Source: Dulcicalothrix desertica PCC 7102
GTDB lineage: Bacteria > Cyanobacteriota > Cyanobacteriia > Cyanobacteriales > Nostocaceae
Direction of reading: 5' to 3'
NCBI RefSeq assembly: GCF_003991905.1
Contig: NZ_RSCL01000012.1
Span: 117,838 to 181,837, forward strand
DNA: 64,000 bases
A program made the position numbers and the translations under genes. Under the pieces are notes generated by a model, which saw only the letters and a program-made list of their open reading frames with translations, was not told the DNA's origin and made no database searches. How positions within the stretch are numbered: position 1 is the stretch's first letter; each line of letters begins with the position of its first letter. Below, in pieces: positions 7,739 to 16,621 of the stretch.

Positions 7739-10699
7739 CTAAGCATAGCGTTTTTTCCAAGCAGCGAAAATATCATCACGCTTATCTTCTGGCTTAATAA
7801 ATCGATAAACTCTTTCCCTGTTACCCCTACTCCCAAATCGTCCAACATAGGATAATTTCAACCCCAGCTTACTCAATATTTTTTGAGCAATTGTAATGGC
7901 GCCTAATCTACTAGAAATAGAAACCCCCAAATAGTTCCTGATAATGTAGCGATGCTGCACAGCCAGAGCTTTAAACTGCTGAACTTGTGGGTCAGAACGA
8001 CGAAACATCACCCCTGGAGTCAGAAAATAACTAATTTTCAGATTTTCCAACAACAAAACCACAGGTAATAACTGCCCTCGGTTAAAATCCGGCTTCCAAA
8101 TCGCATTATCACCCGCTTCTATTTGTGCCTTAGCTGTCTTTGCATCACGTTCAATAAGATGCTCTCGTCCCAAGGTCAAGAAGTAATGCAGGCGTAGTTG
8201 AGGATACCACCCATCGTCATCTTTCCATACTAAAGAAGCTGTTACATCAATCCCATAGCGTTCTTTCAATACTGCTTTGCGTTCTTCTTGACGTTCGGTA
8301 CTAGTCTTCGCGCGCTTGTCTTGTAGCTTCTTAAACTCTGCTTCCGAGATATCTTTTGCTGTTTCAACCGCGCGGCATTCAGATTCATGTAACTCCACAG
8401 AAGCTGCTTTAACGGATACGAATACTCGGTCACTCTCTTCTTCCTCAACAGCTTCCGCATCAATAATTGTGTAACCATCTTCTTCCAAACCCTGAAGCAC
8501 AGATTCTCGATAGCACCGCATTTGAGCATTGATGACACAAGCGCGTTTGCCCCAGGTTTGTAGGGATTCGGGTTGAAAGTTCTGATCGATGCAACTGTAA
8601 TCAGCATTATCAGCTTGAGATAATAATGCAATATTTGCTCTTGTTGCTGCATGTTGACTTGCTAACAATACACCTAATGATGCGGCGCCGTTTCCTATAA
8701 ATCCCATGCCACAATTTCTCACCCAGATATGGCGGTCAACAGTCTCTCTCAATCTTGCTAACATCTGCCGCGCGCTCGAAGCAGACTGAACTCCTTGGAA
8801 TATCCCCCACACAGCATTAAAATGACCTTTGATATCTATAGACACACCAGTTTCCAAACTTGGGGAAGCAATAACCAAATCGTATTCTGCAAGAATGGAA
8901 TTGAGGTGAGCAATACAGCCATAAGCTGGATGAGATGGGTCTGCGACAGATTCGCTGTCAATTCGTAAAATTCTCAAATGAGGAAATTTACGGCGAAATC
9001 TTTCTTCTAAAGCTTGAGTTCCCCATTTGGATTTTGCTTTTTGGGCAGAACAGCATAACAAATGATGCCCACCATTAGGAATTGCTTTATCCAAAGCGGC
9101 AATCAAATTTTTGGGATTAGTACCGTCGTAGTTGTAACATTTTCCGCTGATGGGTCGATAATTGTTAAGAATTACAAATGGTTTAACTTTTATCTCTCCT
9201 GCTAAAGAAAGCACGTAGTCAGCATCACAATCGGATACATCGGCACTTGCTAAATAAATCTTTCCTAGAGGGCTGCTTAAAACATTTTGAATTAGCAACT
9301 TTAGGTTTTTAAGTATAGAAACACGATGTTTGGCAACTTCTGTTGAAGAATTAAGAAGATGCCAGAATACTTGGTCACATTCGTCAATAATAACCGTGTC
9401 GTTATACCAATCACTGGGATTAAACCTGGCTTGGCTATGGTGGTGGAGAGAATCGATACATACTCCATATCCGAGTAAATCCCCCGTACCCGAAGAACGT
9501 ACTTCAGTTACATAATTGACTCCAAAACGCTTGCATAATGCCTCTCCTAACTGAATGCGATGAGTAATAATTAACACTCGACGATTTTGTTCATGAGCTT
9601 TTGCAACTTCATCGGTTAGCCATTCTGTTTTACCTGTTCCTTTTGCGGATTTAAGAATAATCAACTTTTCTGAGTCTGGAGTTGATATTTTTCCCAGAAA
9701 TTTCTGGTCAAGCGTGATTGCGGGTTGGTAAGTCAACAAAGTAAAAAGTTTGACTGTCCACATCTCTAAAGATTCGGCTTTGTTATAAAGTGCTTCAAAT
9801 GCATCCTCTCCCTTCGAGTTCGCAGTTGCCTGCTGAGGGAAAGCCTCCTCATGCGCGGCTGTCTCATTTTGGGCAAAAATAAAATCGTCAACACCCTTAG
9901 AAGGTCCTGGTAAGTCGATTACCTTAACACTACAGCCGGATTGTGAAAATAACTTTCCCGTTTGGTTGATAGCTGTCCTAACGTTTTTTACTGTTTCTGG
10001 TTTATTATCTCGGTCAAAACAAATGGTAATGGCTCTATCAGGACTGGCAAAATGCTTCAAATCTGGTATGAGGTAAGGTTTCCCAATAATATTGCTCTCT
10101 TTATCTTTGGGTGTACGATAGCCACCATTTACCCCAGGTATTGCAATTGCAGCATAACCAGCAGTCAACAAACAACCAGCTTTCTTTGCTCCTTCAACAA
10201 TTATTACTGGTACATTACGGCGCCAAACCCAGTACCAAAACCCATGCTCCTGTTGCCAATCTTCTTCTGTAATGGGGATACCATAACGTTCTGAAACCTT
10301 CTCCCAAATTCTTTTTGGTACTTGCAGAAAAAACGCGCGCGTTGCTTCTTTGGGTGGATGCTCATATTTTATAAATTTGTGAATTTTTTCATAATCACCT
10401 CTAGGTTTATCTGGTTTAAAACATCCCCACATCATTGGCTCGTAGTCGTTAAGAGGGTCAATACCGTTACACCACCATCCTCCATATTCAATGTGACGAT
10501 ATTTCTTTAAATCCCCATCTCGCAGGCGCCCGTCGTTACGGCGTGAGATATTAGGACTATAAAGCAGGTACTCGTAAGGTGTTGTTCCTGATAACGATAT
10601 GACATTAAGCTCGATAATTTCTTTATCAACTGAGCTAGAAAGCCATTCAGTAAGGTGTTCGGGTTGGAAGCTTGTTGAAGAGATATCAATTGCGTACAT
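7739..10699 (-). CDS. CyRepA1-family plasmid replication protein (DUF3854 primase-like plus helicase)
   Basis: This 986-residue protein has the layout of the CyRepA1 family, the replication initiators of many cyanobacterial plasmids. Residues 73-100 hold the family's GGWWCNGIDPL and WGCFKPDKPR signatures. Residues 160-270 are a Toprim-like DUF3854 domain with VEGAKKA (168-174) and the acidic DRDN (229-232). A helicase domain follows: Walker A KGTGKT (353-358), Walker B IIDECDQ (about 430) and a C-terminal RecA-like lobe with SPSLETGVSID. Start at 10699 is favoured over an upstream GTG/ATG option 20 codons earlier because TGGAG stands 6 bases before this ATG. Together with the XRE gene upstream on the same strand it marks a plasmid replication region. 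Confidence 0.9.
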   Translation of the reverse strand: MYAIDISSTSFQPEHLTEWLSSSVDKEIIELNVISLSGTTPYEYLLYSPNISRRNDGRLRDGDLKKYRHIEYGGWWCNGIDPLNDYEPMMWGCFKPDKPRGDYEKIHKFIKYEHPPKEATRAFFLQVPKRIWEKVSERYGIPITEEDWQQEHGFWYWVWRRNVPVIIVEGAKKAGCLLTAGYAAIAIPGVNGGYRTPKDKESNIIGKPYLIPDLKHFASPDRAITICFDRDNKPETVKNVRTAINQTGKLFSQSGCSVKVIDLPGPSKGVDDFIFAQNETAAHEEAFPQQATANSKGEDAFEALYNKAESLEMWTVKLFTLLTYQPAITLDQKFLGKISTPDSEKLIILKSAKGTGKTEWLTDEVAKAHEQNRRVLIITHRIQLGEALCKRFGVNYVTEVRSSGTGDLLGYGVCIDSLHHHSQARFNPSDWYNDTVIIDECDQVFWHLLNSSTEVAKHRVSILKNLKLLIQNVLSSPLGKIYLASADVSDCDADYVLSLAGEIKVKPFVILNNYRPISGKCYNYDGTNPKNLIAALDKAIPNGGHHLLCCSAQKAKSKWGTQALEERFRRKFPHLRILRIDSESVADPSHPAYGCIAHLNSILAEYDLVIASPSLETGVSIDIKGHFNAVWGIFQGVQSASSARQMLARLRETVDRHIWVRNCGMGFIGNGAASLGVLLASQHAATRANIALLSQADNADYSCIDQNFQPESLQTWGKRACVINAQMRCYRESVLQGLEEDGYTIIDAEAVEEEESDRVFVSVKAASVELHESECRAVETAKDISEAEFKKLQDKRAKTSTERQEERKAVLKERYGIDVTASLVWKDDDGWYPQLRLHYFLTLGREHLIERDAKTAKAQIEAGDNAIWKPDFNRGQLLPVVLLLENLKISYFLTPGVMFRRSDPQVQQFKALAVQHRYIIRNYLGVSISSRLGAITIAQKILSKLGLKLSYVGRFGSRGNRERVYRFIKPEDKRDDIFAAWKKRYA

Positions 10700-10759
10700 A
10701 GGAAACTCCAATTTTTGAGCCAGGTTTAGATGCGTAGATGCACGATAGTAAAGCAACAA

Positions 10760-10996
10760 ACGTAGAGATGTCGCCTTTCTTGTATCTGGGTTATTTTTGT
10801 GCTAACTAAAAGATTAAATTGTTAATACACTCTCAATATTTCATTATATTTTAACGCATCAAAATATGACAGCAATGTACACAAATGCTGTTCTGATGAT
10901 TTTTGTTGTGCTGATACGGAGAACGAAAGTAATTAGGAGATTAATAATAGATTCTCATTTCTGGGATAAATAACCAGAAATTATAAAATCATATTT
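10760..10996. promoter_or_regulatory. Region between rep and XRE genes with inverted repeats
   Basis: Between the XRE gene and the replication gene (both minus strand). ACAGCA (10869-10874) and TGCTGT (10886-10891) form an inverted repeat upstream of the rep gene, a possible operator. ATTTCTGG (10957-10964) and CCAGAAAT (10974-10981) form an 8-bp stem with a 9-base loop just after the XRE stop codon; there is no T-run on the minus strand, so it is only a weak terminator candidate. AT-rich surroundings fit an origin-proximal region. Confidence 0.4.
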
Positions 10997-11347
10997 TTAT
11001 GCCACACCTTTATTACCGTCGATAATCATCATGCGTGTTTGATGTTGGTGTTTTGTGCGTTTTGGCGAATTACCTCTAATTGCTATTTCTTCTTCTGATG
11101 GCTCAGATGTAGCTGGTGGCAAATGGATTTTGTCGTCAAAATCATCTGGCAGCCATTCTAAAATATCTCCTGGCTGACACTCTAGTACCTTGCAAAATCT
11201 TCCAAGAGCTTCAAAAGTAATTGAGGCGGCTCTCCCCTGCTCAATTTTTTGAATATTTTGCAGGCTATAGCCAGTTCTTCTAGCTAGCTCGTTTTGAGAG
11301 AAACCCTTAGTTTCCCTAGTGTTCTTTAATTTTACAAGCACAGGCAT
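10997..11347 (-). CDS. XRE-family (Cro/CI-type) transcriptional regulator
   Basis: Residues 5-63 are a classic helix-turn-helix: KNTRETKGFSQNELARRTGYSLQNIQKIEQGRA, then ALGRFCKVLECQPGDILEWLPDD. The tail of about 45 residues is polar and basic (SPKRTKHQHQTRMM). Short single-domain proteins of this type are DNA-binding repressors. It lies directly upstream of the rep gene on the same strand and next to a divergent plus-strand gene at 11581, with three related GTAGCAYTACT motifs between, so copy-number or maintenance control is likely but inferred. Confidence 0.85.
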   Translation of the reverse strand: MPVLVKLKNTRETKGFSQNELARRTGYSLQNIQKIEQGRAASITFEALGRFCKVLECQPGDILEWLPDDFDDKIHLPPATSEPSEEEIAIRGNSPKRTKHQHQTRMMIIDGNKGVA

Positions 11348-11369
11348 TTCCTAACTCTTACTCCTTAAA

Positions 11370-11512
11370 GTAGCACTACTTATAGTTGGTAATCTCTGGC
11401 GTGTGTATCTATAAGTAATATAAATACTTACCGAGAGTAGCATTACTAATCGTAATAGAAAAATTGCCTTTCGCTTATTCCACTTACGATTGGTTGTGCT
11501 ACCGTAAGTAGT
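11370..11512. promoter_or_regulatory. Candidate operator sites in the XRE divergent promoter
   Basis: Three related strings stand between the divergent XRE gene and the 11581 gene: GTAGCACTACTTA (11370 on), GTAGCATTACTAA (11437 on), and on the minus strand CTACTTACGGTAGCAC (11496-11511 read backwards). They share GTAGCA plus TACT and lie where a self-regulating repressor would bind. Binding is inferred from position only. Confidence 0.4.
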
Positions 11513-11580
11513 ATGTGGATTTGAAATGCTCAAGTTTGAAAGCGACCGCAGGAATGGGTCTTTACAGGAATGCATAAATT

Positions 11581-12063
11581 ATGGCGTATTCAACAAACAC
11601 TTTACAAACGGTCACGGCTCAACCACTCGAATCACCTCAAAGCCTAAACGATATTAGAACCGTAGAAATATCGTTTGAGGAACACGAGATTTATATTGGA
11701 GTTCGCGCAATTGCCAAAATTGTCCGTGAAGATGATGATTTTGTTACACAACCTTGGGTGGTAACAGTAAATGGTATTGAGATTCATCGAGCCAATACTT
11801 GGGCTAAATGTTACCACTATGTCACATGGCACTTTAAACAGGGAACCCTACCCGAACAAAAAGAAGAAGTAGCCGTAGCTGATTGTAAACCCATCATTGT
11901 GTCAGTATTTGTCTCCAACCCAAAATTTAGACCAGTGCTTTTACTTCTTTCAAATGCGCTACACATCAATTTCAAACTTAAAAGAAGCCTTAGAATTGCC
12001 GCCCTCGTATTTTTGTTCAAAAAATGGTCAAAATCTTGTAGGGGCGATTATCTAAAAACTTGA
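11581..12063 (+). CDS. Hypothetical protein
   Basis: Unrecognised 160-residue protein. Residues 25-90 look like a folded beta-rich domain (ISFEEHEIYIGVRAIAKIV, PWVVTVNGIEIHRANTWAKC, YHYVTWHFKQGTLP). The last 50 residues are strongly basic and hydrophobic (KLKRSLRIAALVFLFKKWSKSC) and could be real or a read-through past a lost stop. Divergent from the XRE gene and first gene in the plus direction of the replication region; a plasmid maintenance role is possible. Confidence 0.55.
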   Translation: MAYSTNTLQTVTAQPLESPQSLNDIRTVEISFEEHEIYIGVRAIAKIVREDDDFVTQPWVVTVNGIEIHRANTWAKCYHYVTWHFKQGTLPEQKEEVAVADCKPIIVSVFVSNPKFRPVLLLLSNALHINFKLKRSLRIAALVFLFKKWSKSCRGDYLKT

Positions 12064-12304
12064 AGTCACTAATATAAAGCTATACGTTCGCACGAAAGCG
12101 TGGTTGTCCGCTCTCACCAAAATTGAGACCTGTTTTCATTGGGTGCAATTGGTCTTTGTCCACTTTTCAAAGCGAACCTGCCTGCTGTATCGAAGCGAAT
12201 TTATAAAAATTTTGCAGGCACATCAAATAGTTAGCAGTGAAGCTAAATTCTCAGAGTGCGCGTTGCTGCTTGGCGCCTTTAAAGATAAGAAAGGAGAAAT
12301 CGAA

Positions 12305-13156
12305 ATGGTTGGAGAAATAAAACTGGGACTGTGTAATCCACCGGAACCAATCTATTTGTATGTCAAAAATGGAGAAGTAAGTGGTGAGTCTTACCTCTGG
12401 TACCACTATGACATCAACAACGATAAAACGATTCCTGTGCAACAACGAGCTTTAAGTGGATATCTACAAAATCTACGCTTAACAAGCAAAGAGTTCAAAG
12501 GCAAGGACAACATGAAGCTTGACATCATTATTGCGGCGGATGAGCTTTATGTTATCCGAACTGGGATAGAAACAAACTTTGCAAAAACATTCCTTCTGTC
12601 AGTGTCGCAAATTCAAGATTTTTCTAAGCCTCTAATTATAGCTGCGGCGCCTGGTGAAGAGAATGTGGTTTTTTGTCGGCTGTATGATGCTGCAACAAAA
12701 ACCAGGATTCGTTGTGAGTGGAATAAAGATGCTGATTGGGCTGAAATAATTAGCAACATTCAATCTCGATTAGCTGGTTCTTCATCAGATGTTCCCTTAC
12801 CACAACAACAAACTCAAGTACTGAGAGCCGTTGTTCCTCCATCATCAAAACCGAGTCAAGATTTACGGGTTAAACAAATTCGTACTTTGCTTAACTATCC
12901 AGTTACAAGCGTAATTGAGTGGCTGAGGTTTCAGGAAGTAGAGCGTCCAAGCGAACTAGAAGATAGCCAAGTGGACGAATTGGTGAAAAGCATGTGCCTC
13001 TTTTGGGCACAAGATAAATTTGAGCATCCGAGCCATGTGGTTAGTTCATATCACGAACATGTAATTGAGGCTGTTGCTTCAGGAATTTCTGAAGTGACAG
13101 CAGTACAGGCTTGGATGCAGAACGTTCAACAGTCTCAGCAGAAACTGTTGAACTAA
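12305..13156 (+). CDS. Hypothetical protein
   Basis: The open frame begins at 12104, but AAGGAG at 12291-12296 stands 8 bases before ATG 12305, so the 283-residue form (MVGEIKLGLCNPPEP...) is taken. The N-terminal half is beta-rich (IYLYVKNGEVSGESYLWYHY, IIIAADELYVIRTGIETNF), followed by a Pro/Gln/Ser-rich linker around residue 175-195 and a C-terminal helical part (RVKQIRTLLNYPVTSVIEWL, DELVKSMCLFWAQDKFEHPS). No catalytic motif was recognised. Location beside the replication genes suggests a plasmid core gene. Confidence 0.6.
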   Translation: MVGEIKLGLCNPPEPIYLYVKNGEVSGESYLWYHYDINNDKTIPVQQRALSGYLQNLRLTSKEFKGKDNMKLDIIIAADELYVIRTGIETNFAKTFLLSVSQIQDFSKPLIIAAAPGEENVVFCRLYDAATKTRIRCEWNKDADWAEIISNIQSRLAGSSSDVPLPQQQTQVLRAVVPPSSKPSQDLRVKQIRTLLNYPVTSVIEWLRFQEVERPSELEDSQVDELVKSMCLFWAQDKFEHPSHVVSSYHEHVIEAVASGISEVTAVQAWMQNVQQSQQKLLN

Positions 13157-13251
13157 AGTCTGCTAATCGTTCCATTAACCGGGAAGTTTTATTAAATACT
13201 AAGAAACTTCCCTTCTTAAATCCATAGTACAAAAAAATTACTAATGATGAA

Positions 13252-13623
13252 ATGGAAACGGATAAAAAATCACAACAAACTATAAAAATTCCGCGTTGGC
13301 TAGAAAAATTTATATCAATATCAACACGGAATAATCCTAAAAGTAAAAAAATATTTTTTGAGCTTTTAAAACCGATGACACCATCCGAATGGTGCATCTT
13401 ATGGGTACCTGTAATTTTTCCAGATGTGGAACTTCCAACTCCTGGACAACGTAACCCGATAGGATATATGAAAGCTTGTAATGCGACTCTCACGTTATTA
13501 ACTGGCTACAACCAGAGAACTATCGAGGGTTGGTTTTACGGGAAGCCATATCATTATTCGGTTGGCATACTATTACGCTGTTTTCATTTAATTTTCAAAT
13601 TGCAGCAATGTTTGAAGCACTAG
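13252..13623 (+). CDS. Small hypothetical protein, possibly DNA-binding
   Basis: A 123-residue, basic N-terminus protein with TPSEWCILWVPVIFPDV, then GYMKACNATLTLLTGYNQRTIEGWFYGKPY, which has the spacing of a helix-turn-helix (LTLLTGYNQRTIEGWFYG). That reading is a weak inference. Starts at ATG 13252; no strong ribosome site. The stop lies 8 bases before the convergent antitoxin-like gene. Confidence 0.5.
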   Translation: METDKKSQQTIKIPRWLEKFISISTRNNPKSKKIFFELLKPMTPSEWCILWVPVIFPDVELPTPGQRNPIGYMKACNATLTLLTGYNQRTIEGWFYGKPYHYSVGILLRCFHLIFKLQQCLKH

Positions 13624-13631
13624 TAATCAAG

Positions 13632-13889
13632 CTAGCTTATTTCTCTGCCTCCGTAGGCATGACGATTTTTATCAAGTTCTGTAAATATTTCTATCAATTC
13701 TGGTTTATCTTTCCAGGTGCCAAATAATTGGTTAAGTTTTGCTAACTTCTCGTCATCGCTCAAAGTCCCTCCTGTAATATCTGCTCTTGGCGCCTGCAAC
13801 TCAACTAAAATTTCTGCATTATCAGGAATATTGTTAATTTGTTCTAACAATTCAAGGATTTGGCCACGTTTTATTGCTCTAACTTTCAT
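13632..13889 (-). CDS. Orphan antitoxin-like protein
   Basis: An 85-residue protein with a start MKVRAIKRGQILELLEQIN and an end with EIFTELDKNRHAYGGREIS. Both resemble small cyanobacterial antitoxins that sit immediately before a PIN-type toxin gene, often ending with GREI. No toxin follows here: the downstream space on this strand is occupied by the convergent 13252 gene. It could be an orphan left after loss of the toxin, or act on a toxin elsewhere. Start ATG 13889 has a GGAG-type site (AAGGAGCGTCAAA) at 8 bases, which supports translation. Confidence 0.65.
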   Translation of the reverse strand: MKVRAIKRGQILELLEQINNIPDNAEILVELQAPRADITGGTLSDDEKLAKLNQLFGTWKDKPELIEIFTELDKNRHAYGGREIS

Positions 13890-14366
13890 TTTGACGCTCC
13901 TTAATCAGTCTTGGCTATGAAGTATTTAACAGTTGTAACTTCAATAAAATGTGCGCGTACAATTCCGTACAGTTCATATAGGCATGTAATTATCCTAGCT
14001 GATTGTAAACAAGGCGCCTACGAATGATTCTTCATTGTCTTCAGAAATAATTGGCCTTAGAAGACGACCCCAATATTACGTAGCCAAAGCATTATCATCA
14101 CCGCTAAGTACAAAGAAAGCTTCCTTCGGATTTAATTAAGGCGCCCAAATTAAAGCCATTATTGAAATAATCAGCGATATTCAGTCTTTAATCACCAAAA
14201 TTTTATCAATCAGCGTTTTGTTTTTTAGGTTAATTTCCGAAATTTTACGCAAATGTAAGTAATATCCAAGTCATCAAGTATTAAATAAAAAGTAATGCTA
14301 TACGATTAAAGTTTGAACTGAATCCAAACTGGAATTTAGTTCAAATCGAGGTTTAATTGAACCGTA
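13890..14366. other. Gene-free stretch before the transfer-like operon
   Basis: About 480 bases with no credible gene. It holds two GGCGCC sites (14013, 14141) and becomes AT-rich toward 14366, where the promoter of the long plus-strand operon must lie. No repeat array or hairpin was recognised. Confidence 0.5.
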
Positions 14367-14771
14367 ATGAAATTTGGCTCCATGAAATATGTACAACGAC
14401 TTTATTCCCAAACTAGATTAGCCAAAGAATTAGGTGTTTGTGTAACAACCATCAAAAACTGGTGCGAGTTTGCGGATATGAAATTACCAAAGCGTGGAGG
14501 TTTATTTAGCTGCCTTGATTTAGAGTTATTAGCTTGCTTTTACGTCGCTAACCGCTTTTTAAGAGTCGCGCAAGTCGATTACCAACAAGAAGTAGTTAGT
14601 AGAGGAGGAATAAAATTATACGTCCGTGAAGTTAGGCGTACTGATTTGTACACATTTCTGACTGAGTTTTTAACTCTAGAGGAACAAGATAACTTTTTCG
14701 TGAAAATATTGGTTGATAAATTGAAGGAGGAACAAGCAAATGAATCTGTCAGCAGCAGTACAGCAGCTTGA
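14367..14771 (+). CDS. HTH-type (MerR-like) small regulator, first gene of the operon
   Basis: Residues 10-50 (YSQTRLAKELGVCVTTIKNWCEFADMKLPKRG) look like a MerR-type winged helix-turn-helix. The remaining part is helical (DLYTFLTEFLTLEEQDNFFVKILVDKLKEEQ). At 134 residues it fits a compact DNA-binding protein that opens the operon. It overlaps the next gene by 32 bases. ATG 14382 is an alternative start; neither has a strong ribosome site. Confidence 0.6.
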   Translation: MKFGSMKYVQRLYSQTRLAKELGVCVTTIKNWCEFADMKLPKRGGLFSCLDLELLACFYVANRFLRVAQVDYQQEVVSRGGIKLYVREVRRTDLYTFLTEFLTLEEQDNFFVKILVDKLKEEQANESVSSSTAA

Positions 14772-15366
14772 AATACCCGTATCTGAATTGAAAGCAATTT
14801 GCCATGCTTTAGATATTCCAATTGCCGATAACTCGATTAGCGATGATAATTTTCAGAAAGTTCAAGCTTTCATTACTGCTTGCAAGGAGCGCTCATGCTC
14901 ATTCTCTGAGGGTATTCAAGAATTACTGCGTCTCAAAACCGAAGCGCAAGCACAACAACAGACAATGGGCGCCAGATTTAATTTAGATGAATTTTTTAGG
15001 CAGCGCATTGGTGTTGACCCACAGGTAATAAAACCTGGTAGCTACCACTATGACCTATACCAACTGTTACTCAAATCTCATTCAATATCTCAAGTTGGCT
15101 ACACGCTATTTAGAGAAGCGTTCCTACGTCAAACCCAGGATTTAATTTTAAACGGTGTAGAAGAATCAGAAATTACGCACAACCAAACAGTTGGTGGTTT
15201 CGGCGCCGCATTTGAAAGTATCGAGAATCAGTTCGAGCAAAATTTTTTAGGAACGTCGGTAAATTGGGGGGAGGAAGAACATCCAGTATTGGCAGCGGCA
15301 AAACAAACATCGCTACCAAGTGCGAAGAAAACGACTACATCAACATCCCATGTGTCGAAGAAATAG
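14740..15366 (+). CDS. Hypothetical protein, transfer-operon member
   Basis: Start supported by AAGGAGGA 8 bases before ATG 14740. The 208-residue protein is helical at the N-terminus (MNLSAAVQQLEIPVSELKAI), with a central segment FNLDEFFRQRIGVDPQVIKPGSYHYDLYQLLLKSH, and a Ser/Thr/Lys-rich end (KKTTTSTSHVSKK). In another frame the last 100 bases also look coding (CVEEIVEAAPALAAETLQV), so the true end may have been changed by a frameshift. No known domain was recognised. Confidence 0.55.
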   Translation: MNLSAAVQQLEIPVSELKAICHALDIPIADNSISDDNFQKVQAFITACKERSCSFSEGIQELLRLKTEAQAQQQTMGARFNLDEFFRQRIGVDPQVIKPGSYHYDLYQLLLKSHSISQVGYTLFREAFLRQTQDLILNGVEESEITHNQTVGGFGAAFESIENQFEQNFLGTSVNWGEEEHPVLAAAKQTSLPSAKKTTTSTSHVSKK

Positions 15367-15407
15367 TTGAAGCGGCGCCTGCTTTGGCAGCAGAAACATT
15401 ACAAGTG

Positions 15408-15671
15408 ATGGCGCCTGCAATTAACAAAAGCGTTATTAGCGACCGCCAAACTATCACCAACTATATGACCGAAGGGGGAGCAATTGCTACGACTGTTGCT
15501 ATTACGACAACGATTACTAGTACTACAATTGCTGTTGCTATAACATCTCCGCCAAAACCAGTTTTGTTGAAAATTATAGGTGTTGGCATGGGCGGAACTA
15601 TTTTGGGAATAGCGCTAGCAATATTAATTCTTCGGCATTACAGAAAGCAAGTTTTACACCAAAGGCAGTAA
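15408..15671 (+). CDS. Small membrane protein, transfer-operon member
   Basis: Frame read from ATG 15408 (GTG 15405 also possible); upstream in-frame sequence back to about 15264 also looks coding, so the start is uncertain. It has one or two hydrophobic segments: TVAITTTITSTTIAVAITS and IIGVGMGGTILGIALAILIL, followed by a basic tail (RHYRKQVLHQRQ), as expected for an inner-membrane protein with its tail in the cytoplasm. Its stop TAA overlaps the next ATG (TAATG), indicating translational coupling. Confidence 0.5.
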   Translation: MAPAINKSVISDRQTITNYMTEGGAIATTVAITTTITSTTIAVAITSPPKPVLLKIIGVGMGGTILGIALAILILRHYRKQVLHQRQ

Positions 15672-16621
15672 TGCAGTTTACTGATTCGCCATCCGATTAC
15701 CAAGACCATGAATATAGCTCAGATGATTTTGATGCAGACTGGGTGCCAAACCCACATGGGAAATTTCAGCTTGACCAGGCGCCCCCAACAGGACTTATCG
15801 GTATTATCAAATCGGGGAGTTTAGATTCTTTACTAACCAATCCTTGGCTCGTATCAATTTTCATCGCGACGGTAATTTCAATATTGATTGCTTCGATTGC
15901 AGCAATAATTCTAGGTCAACGTTCGACAGAACTTACACCTGAACAAGAAACACAGCAAGCACTGTTACAAAAATCTAAAAATTTGGAGGCAAGTGATACC
16001 AACTTCCGAGAATATTTAACGCGCAATGATTACAGTTCCGGAATGGTAAGCAATCCTGGTTTATTACAAGCAGCAGTTTTAGAAGCTTCCGCGCGCTACC
16101 GTAATCGAATTGTTACCAGTCAAAATAATCCTCAAAACCAAGCATACAACCAACATGAGGAGGTGATTAATTATGGCTCAGAAATTGAAGCGCTCAAACG
16201 TATCAACTTGGGAGCATCTGGTAAAGAAGCAGAATTACGATATATTGACCCAAGCACTGACTTATGGGTAACAATTCCTCTCGACTCTGCCGAATTAGCT
16301 GCAAGTGGTTTAGTCAAACTAAACATTATCTCAAATGGTAGGAGGGAGACAACACAACGCTTTGACTTGATTACCATTGCTCAAAATACGCGCAAAGCTT
16401 TAACAGAAATCAAAAATACAAGAGTCGAAGCATTACGAGTCAAAGGACTGGCGCCTGTTGCATCGCAGTTAGAAAAGACCGATTGGTTTGGAAATACAAC
16501 TAATCCACAAGGTGCTGAAATATCTGATTACCAGCAGGATAAACCAGAACCAAAACCGCGAAAACCGCAGCAGTCAAACTTGCCTCCAAAACCAACCAAG
16601 GAGGATAACCATGAGCAGTAA
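15671..16621 (+). CDS. Membrane-anchored protein, transfer-operon member
   Basis: 316 residues. Acidic N-terminus (DHEYSSDDFDADW), then one membrane helix at about 60-82 (WLVSIFIATVISILIASIAAIIL), a long helical polar region (ELTPEQETQQALLQKSKNLEASD), and a Pro-rich end (PEPKPRKPQQSNLPPKP). This shape resembles a VirB10-like or structural component of an envelope machine, but no motif proves it. Coupled to neighbours on both sides: TAATG with the previous gene and an 11-base overlap with the next. Confidence 0.55.
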   Translation: MQFTDSPSDYQDHEYSSDDFDADWVPNPHGKFQLDQAPPTGLIGIIKSGSLDSLLTNPWLVSIFIATVISILIASIAAIILGQRSTELTPEQETQQALLQKSKNLEASDTNFREYLTRNDYSSGMVSNPGLLQAAVLEASARYRNRIVTSQNNPQNQAYNQHEEVINYGSEIEALKRINLGASGKEAELRYIDPSTDLWVTIPLDSAELAASGLVKLNIISNGRRETTQRFDLITIAQNTRKALTEIKNTRVEALRVKGLAPVASQLEKTDWFGNTTNPQGAEISDYQQDKPEPKPRKPQQSNLPPKPTKEDNHEQ

